From an uncultured bacterium (GTDB taxonomy: Bacteria; Verrucomicrobiota; Lentisphaeria; Victivallales; UBA1829), in the NCBI GenBank assembly GCA_900549045.1, contig URNE01000213.1:1-5068 (forward strand): 5,068 nucleotides of DNA. The letters are read 5' to 3'. Made by a program: the position numbers and the translations under genes. Within the stretch, counting starts at the first letter, position 1, and the number at the start of each line of letters is the position of its first letter. Below, piece after piece: positions 1 to 5,068 of the stretch. The notes beneath the pieces are model-generated. The model was not told the DNA's origin, did no database searches, and saw nothing but the letters and a program-made list of their open reading frames with translations.

Positions 1-2105
1 CCCACAAGATACTGCTCATGCCCGCATCTATGACCGCCTGCTGGAAATGTGCGTTCCGTCTCAGCGTCATCGGGGAGGACGGTGAACGGGAATACCACGC
101 ACAAGGGGGATTCGACGCCTCCTTCACACTCGGAAGTCCGATCCGGTTCCGTCTGAATTTCTTCACCAGCCTGAACGGTTCCGGACTCGCCGTCCGCCCG
201 ATTCTTTCCGGCGACGATCTCTTTTTCGATAAACTGAACCTTCCCGCCTCGCTGGAGAATATCTGTTCCGTTCCGCGCGGACTGATTCTCATTACAGGTT
301 CGACCGGATGCGGAAAATCGACCACGCTTGCGGCGATGATCAACCATATCAACACACATTCCGCACGTCATGTCCTCACCATTGAAGACCCGATTGAATT
401 TGTGCATACCGACCGGGAATCAATCGTGACCCAGCGGGAAGTTTCCAGTGCAACCGGCGGCTATCCGCAGGCTCTGAAGTTCGCCTTGCGCGAGAATCCG
501 GACGTCATCGTCATCGGAGAACTGCGCGATGCGGCAACCGTGCAGGTGGCGTTTGCCGCCGCCATGACGGGACATCTTGTGATTGCGACCGTTCACACGA
601 CAGATACGGTTCAGACGGTGGAACGGCTGCTGATGCTTTTCCCCGACGCTCTGCGCGAACAGACGGCTTCGGATCTCGGACTTGCTCTGCAGGCGATTGT
701 TTCGCAGCGTCTTGTCCCGCGCGCGGATGAGACGGGAATGATTCCCGCGGTTGAAATTCTGCTCGGAACAGCGACGGTCCGGAAGCAGATTGCGGAGCGC
801 GATTTCAATGCGCTCGAACTCACTCTCAAGGCGGGGATCGGGCAGGGAATGATCACGTTCAACCGTTCGCTTTTTCAGCTCTACGATGCGGGAATCATCA
901 CCCGCACGACCGCGCTGGCCGCATCGGGGAATGCAAACGAACTCGATCTGCTCATGAAGGGAATGGAAAACGGAAACGACGTCTTTGCGCAGCGCTACGG
1001 CAGCGGCGGCGAGGAGGATGAGGAGGGGCTTGTGGACATGCGCACGCTTTTCCGCGCGGCGGTCAAGAATCATGCAAGCGACATGCTGCTCTCCTCCGGA
1101 ACCGCGCCCGTGCTGCGTCTGAACGGCGAACTGCGCGCGATGGCGTTGCCGCCGCTGAGACCGGAAGATATCGAACGGCTTCTGTTCAGTGTCATCTCGC
1201 GACGGCAGAGAGTTGCTCTGGAGGAGAAGCGCGAGCTGGATTTCGCGCTTTCCGCCACGCTTCAGCTTGATGCGGGAGGGCCCCCGCCGGTTTCACGGTT
1301 CCGTGTGAATGCGTTCTATCAGCGCGGCAGCCTCGGCGTGGTCGCCCGCGTCGTTCCGAGTAAAATTCCGTCGCCGACGGATCTGCTTCTGCCTCCCGTC
1401 CTGGTCCGTCTGATGGACAAGAAGCAGGGGCTTATTCTTGTGACCGGTCCGACCGGAAGCGGGAAATCGACGACGCTGGCGAGTCTGCTGAACATGGTCA
1501 ACCGGAGCCGTCCGAGTCATATCATCACCATTGAAGACCCGATTGAATATGTTTACGACAATGCCTGTTCGGTTGTGGAACAGCGGGAACTGCATTCGGA
1601 TACGCTGGAATTCGCAGCCGCGCTGAAGGCGGCGATGCGCGAATCGCCCGATATTATCATGGTCGGCGAGATGCGCGACATTGCAACCATGTCTTCCGCG
1701 CTCACCGCCGCGGAGACGGGGCATCTGGTGCTTGCGACGATTCATACGAACAGCGCACCGCAGACCGTCGACCGGATTATCGATTCCTTCCCGCCGAGCC
1801 AGCAGAATCAGATCCGGCAGCAGCTTTCCGGAGCCCTTCTCGGCGTGATTTCCCAGCGTCTGCTTCCGCGCCTCGACGGATGCGGGCGCGTTGCGGCGTT
1901 TGAGGTGATGATCGGCACCCCGCCGATCCAGAGCCTGATCCGCGAAGGGAAGACGCATATGCTTCAGTCGGCCATTGAGACGGCGTCGAAAGACGGCATG
2001 ATAACACTCCGCAAGGCGCTGGAATTGCTCAGCATGAACGGGCTCGTTTCGCGGAAGGAAACGCTCCGGTTCAGTGCGGACTACAAGGAAACGGAAGCGT
2101 TCTGA
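1..2105 (+). CDS. pilT: Tandem (double-module) PilT-type pilus retraction ATPase, 5' end outside window, probable frameshift near base 62-82
   Basis: PilT is a cytoplasmic hexameric AAA+ ATPase that drives type IV pilus retraction. Two PilT modules are fused here. Numbering from the Met at 18-20: module 1 spans about 1-316, with an N-domain remnant (FDASF, RFRLNFF), Walker A GSTGCGKST (94-102), Asp box TIEDPIEF (121-128), Walker B PDVIVIGELRD (161-171) and His box TGHLVIATVHT (184-194). A Gly/Glu-rich linker follows (about 317-338). Module 2 spans 339-695, with NHASDMLL, Walker A GPTGSGKST (477-485), ITIEDPIEY (503-511), PDIIMVGEMRD (544-554), TGHLVLATIHT (567-577) and an AIRNLIRE-like PIQSLIREGKTH (636-647). 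That last motif is typical of PilT rather than PilB/GspE. The Met at 18 is not the likely start: the frame stays open to base 3, no Shine-Dalgarno precedes it, and half of the first N-domain would be lost. The gene ends in TGA and runs into a hairpin terminator. Family assignment is secure. A role in true twitching, as opposed to a related pilus or secretion machine, is inferred. Confidence 0.9.
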   Translation, partial: HKILLMPASMTACWKCAFRLSVIGEDGEREYHAQGGFDASFTLGSPIRFRLNFFTSLNGSGLAVRPILSGDDLFFDKLNLPASLENICSVPRGLILITGSTGCGKSTTLAAMINHINTHSARHVLTIEDPIEFVHTDRESIVTQREVSSATGGYPQALKFALRENPDVIVIGELRDAATVQVAFAAAMTGHLVIATVHTTDTVQTVERLLMLFPDALREQTASDLGLALQAIVSQRLVPRADETGMIPAVEILLGTATVRKQIAERDFNALELTLKAGIGQGMITFNRSLFQLYDAGIITRTTALAASGNANELDLLMKGMENGNDVFAQRYGSGGEEDEEGLVDMRTLFRAAVKNHASDMLLSSGTAPVLRLNGELRAMALPPLRPEDIERLLFSVISRRQRVALEEKRELDFALSATLQLDAGGPPPVSRFRVNAFYQRGSLGVVARVVPSKIPSPTDLLLPPVLVRLMDKKQGLILVTGPTGSGKSTTLASLLNMVNRSRPSHIITIEDPIEYVYDNACSVVEQRELHSDTLEFAAALKAAMRESPDIIMVGEMRDIATMSSALTAAETGHLVLATIHTNSAPQTVDRIIDSFPPSQQNQIRQQLSGALLGVISQRLLPRLDGCGRVAAFEVMIGTPPIQSLIREGKTHMLQSAIETASKDGMITLRKALELLSMNGLVSRKETLRFSADYKETEAF
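2..85 (+). other. PilT-like coding segment in frame 2, out of frame with the rest of the gene (apparent frameshift)
   Basis: Read from base 2, this stretch gives P-Q-D-T, then HARIYDRLLEM and PSQRHR, before a TGA at 83-85. This fits the expected PilT N-domain helix: module 2 of the same gene has PEDIERLLFSV then RRQRVALEE at this point, and P. aeruginosa PilT (recalled from memory) has HALIYDIM then KQRKDF. The frame that continues downstream reads a less PilT-like, Cys/Trp/Met-rich peptide over the same bases. Recognisable PilT sequence resumes in frame 3 with FDASF and RFRLNFF. One surplus base would explain the switch; the GGGG run at 72-75 is the obvious candidate. It could be a real mutation, programmed frameshifting, a sequencing error, or coincidence. 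Confidence 0.5.
376..399 (+). repeat. 24-bp perfect direct repeat, copy 1 (Asp-box codons of PilT module 1)
   Basis: These 24 bases, encoding most of the Asp box (TIEDPIE), are identical to 1525-1548 in module 2. The spacing is 1149 bp, exactly 383 codons and in frame. It marks the internal duplication. Most of the identity is probably held by the protein motif, although third positions are also identical. Confidence 0.85.
1021..1040 (+). promoter_or_regulatory. Possible internal ribosome binding site and start (GTG 1032 or ATG 1038) for a free-standing PilT module 2
   Basis: AGGAGG at 1021-1026, directly after another GAGGAGG at 1011-1017, lies 5 nt before an in-frame GTG (1032-1034, Val339) and 11 nt before an in-frame ATG (1038-1040, Met341). 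Starting at the GTG gives MDMRTLFRAAVKNHASD, which lines up without gaps with the very first residues of canonical PilT (MDITELLAFSAKQGASD, recalled from memory). The product would be 357 residues, close to the roughly 345 usual for PilT. The alternative is that the purine run is simply GAG codons for an acidic linker. Confidence 0.35.
1525..1548 (+). repeat. 24-bp perfect direct repeat, copy 2 (Asp-box codons of PilT module 2)
   Basis: Partner of the repeat at 376-399. Recombination between the two would remove 1149 bp and leave one in-frame chimeric PilT module. Confidence 0.85.
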
Positions 2106-2116
2106 CCGGACGGAAC

Positions 2117-2176
2117 GCAAAAGAACAAGCCGCGGATTCTCATTCCGCATTGAGAATCCGCGGCTGCTGTTTTTTT
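2117..2176. terminator. Bidirectional intrinsic terminator between convergent genes
   Basis: A perfect inverted repeat pairs 2128-2142 with 2151-2165 (15 bp, including a GCCGCGG/CCGCGGC core) around an 8-nt loop. On the + strand it is followed, after 4 nt, by seven T (2170-2176), which suits the end of the PilT gene 23 nt upstream. On the - strand the same stem is followed by TTGTTCTTTT (complement of 2128-2119) and preceded by an A-run, which suits the mannosidase gene ending at 2185. It fills nearly all of the 79-bp intergenic gap. Confidence 0.9.
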
Positions 2177-2184
2177 GAGTTTTC

Positions 2185-5068
2185 TTATTTCAGTTTGAAT
2201 GTGCGGATTTCAAACGGCTTGAAGCGCAGTTCCGCAGTTTTCCCGGAAACCGGCACTTCGCCGTCGTCGGTCCATTCCATCAGATTCGTTTCGATGAGCC
2301 TTACGCCGGAATCGCGGAAGTTCAGCCGCGCCGTGGAGTCGGTTCCGTGCGTTTCGAGGAGACGGATGACCACGCAGTCCTCTTTTTCCGCCTTCTTGAC
2401 GACCTCAAGGCTGACGCCGTCGCTTTCGATTGTGACAGGAGCGGTCAGTTTCAGGTTGCCCGGGAGGGCGAGCGGGGCGCGGTTCAGGTTCGCGGCTTCC
2501 TGCATCACGTCGGAGTGCGTCAGATCGCCCTCATGCGGGAGAAGCGCGTAGGTGAACGACTGTTCTCCAAGATCTGCGTTCCAGTCCGGATATTTGGGCG
2601 AGCGGAGCAGACAGAGATCAAGGGTGCGTTCCGCACAGGCGTAGCCGTACTTGCAGTCGTTCAGAAGCGCCACGCCGTAGTCGCGTTCGGAAAGATCCAT
2701 GTAGCGGTGGCCGATCACCTCGAAACGGGCGACGTCCCAGCTGGTGTTGAGGTAAACGGGACGCTTCACAAAACCGTTCTGGATGTCAAATCCGGCTTCT
2801 GCAGCAAAGACGTCGACGGGGAAGGAGACGCGGAGCATTTTGCGCGCTTCGCACCAGTCGACTTCCGTGCGGAATTCCAGACGGCGGCTGTTCGAAGCGA
2901 GAAAAATCTTCTGAGTGAAGGAGGACTTTTCCCCGATCTTTCCGCTGATTTCAATTGTGGAGCCGAGCGCGCCGGTTTCAACGGCGGAGAGCTTCACATC
3001 GCGGGGGGCCTGCGGTTCCTGGTCGCGATAGTAGGGCTCGATGTCCCATGCTTCGTAGCAGGTCGGGCGGTCGGTGTAGAGACGGAGTGCGTTTCCGGTC
3101 TTTTCCGGGACGAGGAGGGAGCGGCTCCGTTGCTTGTCGAAGATTTCCGTCAGTTCGCCGCTTGCGTTGAAACGATAGCGGATGAATTCGTTTTCCAGGA
3201 CAGGCGTTTTGCGTTTCGTCGCGGCGGACTTGCTCTTTGCGCCGCGCTTGAGGACGAGTGCCTCTCCCGCGGGGATTGTGCAGAGAGCGCAAGGCGTTCC
3301 GTGGATGTTCTGAACGGGGAGCTCTTCCCCGTTTGCGGAGACTGTGTGCGCGGCCCAGTCGGCTGGGAGCTCGACCGGATGCGTGCAGGCGCAGGAGAGC
3401 GTGTTGAGGAACGTGCGGGAACCGGCGGATTTTCTGCCGGCGCGTGCGATCAGCTCCATGCAGTTTTTGAGGACCGCCGCATGTTCCTTTTCGGTGTTTT
3501 CATACACTTTTGTGATGGAGGAACCGGGGATGATGTCATGAAACTGGTTGATGAGCAGAGTCTTCCAATTCGCGTCGAGTTCTTTCTGCGGATAATCCGC
3601 GAGCGGCAGAGCGGAGTAGAGAAATTCGACGGCGGCAAGGAGCTGCTCGATCTTGCGGTTGTTCTTTTTCGTCCGGGCCTGTGTGGTGAATGTTCCGCGG
3701 TGCATTTCCAGATAGAGTTCGCCGTTCCAGCGCGGAAGCTCGTCGCGGTGCGTGTCAAGACGCTCGAAGAAGTCGTCCGCGCGTCCGAAGCGGACATGCG
3801 GCATTCCTTCGAGGTCGGCGAGACGGCGCGCGAATTCGATGTGTTCTTCCGAGGGGCCGCCTCCGCCGTCGCCGATGCCCATGAGATTGAGGAACTCTCC
3901 GGTCTGGACGCTTTCATGATAGCGGGACTGCGCATGGTTCATGGTCTGCGGTTCGCCGAGCCAGTTGTAGGTGTCGGCGGGCGGGAAATGTGTCAGGATT
4001 TCGGTTCCGTCGATGCCGCGCCAGAGGAAGGTGTGATAGGGGAAGCGGTTGGTTTTGTTCCAGGAGATTTTCTGAGTGAGGAAGTAGCGGCATCCCGCTT
4101 TTTTGATGATCTGGGGGAGGGCGGCGGAGTACCCGAAAACGTCGGGAATCCAGAGGTTTGTCACGTCGACGCCGAATTCGTCCATGAAGAAGTTTTTCCC
4201 ATGGAGGAACTGGCGGATCATGGATTCGCCGGAGATGAGATTGCAGTCGGCTTCGACCCACATTCCGCCGAAGAGCTCCCAGCGTCCGGCGGCAACCGCC
4301 TTTTTGATTTTTTTGTAGAGAAGCGGATAGGAATCCTTGACGAACTGATAGTGCTGAGGCGAGGAGGCCCCGAACACGAAATCCGGATACTGTTCGATGA
4401 GTGCGATCTGGCTGGAGAAGGTGCGTGCGCATTTGCGGATGGTTTCGCGGACGGGCCAGAGCCAGCCGGTGTCGATGTGCGCATGGCCGACGGTCGTCGC
4501 GGTGAGCGCGGAGGCGTATGCGGGAGTGTGCAGAACGGGTACGAGAATTTCGCGTGCGGCCGCGGCGTTTTCCGGATTTTCGTCGTATGCGTTGATTGCG
4601 CGGTTCATGGCGTCGAGCAGACGCCGGGAGCGGTAATCCTCTTTCGGAAAGGTTTTGAAGACTTCGAAGATCGTGCAGAAATCAAGCCAGAGTTTCCATG
4701 CTTCCGTGTTGAAGAGCGCCAGCGACATTGCCTTGACCAGCCCGGTGAAGGTTCCGTCGGGGTTCTTTTCTTTGAGCGCGGGATCCTCGGTCTGGCGGAG
4801 GCCGAAGAGCGCGTTTCCGGCAAGCTCGATCCAGAGGTCGACTTTTCCGGTTTTCTTTATTTTTTCGGGCAGAATGAACTGTTCTTTGAAGTAATGCGGA
4901 TTGATGTTGCTTCCGCCGGTGACCGCGTAAACGGGACAGCCGGAGTCGTCGAAGATCATGGCTTCGCCGGAGAAGTTGAGATAGAGCGCAAGGTTTTTGC
5001 GTCTCCATGCGGCGGGGATGGTTGTGCGGACATGAACCCACGCGCTTTCCCATTTGCCGCCCCAGACG
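2185..5068 (-). CDS. Glycoside hydrolase family 38 alpha-mannosidase, N-terminus outside window
   Basis: GH38 enzymes are metal-dependent retaining exo-alpha-mannosidases. The frame is open from base 5068 to TAA at 2187-2185, giving 960 visible codons. Numbering from the Met at 4959 (not the true start): 36 further codons upstream continue a beta-sandwich N-domain (WVHVRTTIP, LYLNFSGEA). The catalytic domain, about 152-450, has GHAHIDTGWLWP with metal ligands His161 and Asp163, LWIPDVFGYSAALPQ with nucleophile Asp273, and GIGDGGGGPSEEH. The mid domain has NQFHDIIPGSSI with metal ligand His474. A Lys-rich linker (571-585) leads into the C-terminal beta domain (about 587-924), which has LLRSPKYPD, FTYALLPHEG and a closing FKPFEIRTFKLK. 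This layout matches the MAN2C1/yeast Ams1-like subgroup, about 1,000-1,050 residues, so probably under 100 residues are missing. Whether it has a signal peptide cannot be seen. Likely role: trimming alpha-mannose from glycans. Substrate and linkage are not decided by sequence. Confidence 0.95.
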   Translation of the reverse strand, partial: VWGGKWESAWVHVRTTIPAAWRRKNLALYLNFSGEAMIFDDSGCPVYAVTGGSNINPHYFKEQFILPEKIKKTGKVDLWIELAGNALFGLRQTEDPALKEKNPDGTFTGLVKAMSLALFNTEAWKLWLDFCTIFEVFKTFPKEDYRSRRLLDAMNRAINAYDENPENAAAAREILVPVLHTPAYASALTATTVGHAHIDTGWLWPVRETIRKCARTFSSQIALIEQYPDFVFGASSPQHYQFVKDSYPLLYKKIKKAVAAGRWELFGGMWVEADCNLISGESMIRQFLHGKNFFMDEFGVDVTNLWIPDVFGYSAALPQIIKKAGCRYFLTQKISWNKTNRFPYHTFLWRGIDGTEILTHFPPADTYNWLGEPQTMNHAQSRYHESVQTGEFLNLMGIGDGGGGPSEEHIEFARRLADLEGMPHVRFGRADDFFERLDTHRDELPRWNGELYLEMHRGTFTTQARTKKNNRKIEQLLAAVEFLYSALPLADYPQKELDANWKTLLINQFHDIIPGSSITKVYENTEKEHAAVLKNCMELIARAGRKSAGSRTFLNTLSCACTHPVELPADWAAHTVSANGEELPVQNIHGTPCALCTIPAGEALVLKRGAKSKSAATKRKTPVLENEFIRYRFNASGELTEIFDKQRSRSLLVPEKTGNALRLYTDRPTCYEAWDIEPYYRDQEPQAPRDVKLSAVETGALGSTIEISGKIGEKSSFTQKIFLASNSRRLEFRTEVDWCEARKMLRVSFPVDVFAAEAGFDIQNGFVKRPVYLNTSWDVARFEVIGHRYMDLSERDYGVALLNDCKYGYACAERTLDLCLLRSPKYPDWNADLGEQSFTYALLPHEGDLTHSDVMQEAANLNRAPLALPGNLKLTAPVTIESDGVSLEVVKKAEKEDCVVIRLLETHGTDSTARLNFRDSGVRLIETNLMEWTDDGEVPVSGKTAELRFKPFEIRTFKLK

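Noticed and set aside
1293..2150. Long open frame (285 codons) antisense to PilT module 2
   Set aside because: Arg/His-rich translation with no recognisable domain, fully opposite a well-conserved coding region, and its start lies inside the terminator loop. It is a shadow of biased codon use.
2150..2551. Open frame of 133 codons on the + strand beginning in the terminator hairpin
   Set aside because: It starts in the hairpin loop, has no usable ribosome binding site, and overlaps antisense the conserved C-terminus of the mannosidase.
4290..4317. A7 and A5 runs in the mannosidase coding strand as possible slippage or phase-variation tracts
   Set aside because: The runs are short, interrupted and simply encode a YKKIKK helix. 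The frame is intact on both sides and matches GH38 throughout.
4682..5053. Open frame on the - strand overlapping the mannosidase N-terminal region
   Set aside because: It is the mannosidase sequence in another frame; the mannosidase frame through this region has clear GH38 N-domain features.
1..5068. PilT gene and mannosidase as one functional system or operon
   Set aside because: They are convergent and separated by a shared terminator. Nothing in either protein suggests a joint role, so proximity alone is not evidence.
1..5068. Defence system, CRISPR array, tRNA/rRNA, IS element, or prophage signature
   Set aside because: No repeat arrays, transposase motifs, terminal inverted repeats or RNA-like folds were seen apart from the terminator, and almost every base lies in the two identified genes.

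Overview
This 5.07 kb window holds two long protein-coding genes facing each other, both cut by the window edges. A 79-bp gap between them carries one strong hairpin. The DNA is moderately GC-rich (visibly above 50%), and tightly packed. The organism is a Gram-negative-type bacterium with a type IV pilus or related secretion machine and a carbohydrate-degrading lifestyle. Tandem PilT-type ATPases beside large GH38 mannosidases would fit the Lentisphaerota/Verrucomicrobiota group, but this placement is a weak inference from gene type only.

Left part (1-2105, + strand): a gene made of two complete PilT-type AAA+ ATPase modules in tandem. Each module has its own Walker A, Asp box, Walker B and His box, and all of these are offset by exactly 383 residues. 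The C-terminal copy is near-canonical PilT. The N-terminal copy has a modified Walker A and a degenerate C-terminal motif. The first about 80 bases look frameshifted: the PilT-like reading runs in frame 2 until a stop at 83-85, while the rest of the gene is in frame 3. The acidic linker between the modules contains an AGGAGG in front of in-frame GTG/ATG codons, exactly where a free-standing PilT would begin.

Middle (2106-2184): a 15-bp-stem hairpin with T-rich flanks on both strands, a shared bidirectional terminator for the two converging genes.

Right part (2185-5068, - strand): the last 960 codons of a glycoside hydrolase family 38 alpha-mannosidase. All four expected metal-ligand/nucleophile positions are present. 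Its true start lies beyond base 5068.

The genes are convergent, so they are not an operon, and nothing in the sequence ties their functions together. I found no RNA genes, insertion sequences, CRISPR arrays or defence genes. The most interesting material is the architecture and possible dual coding of the PilT tandem gene.
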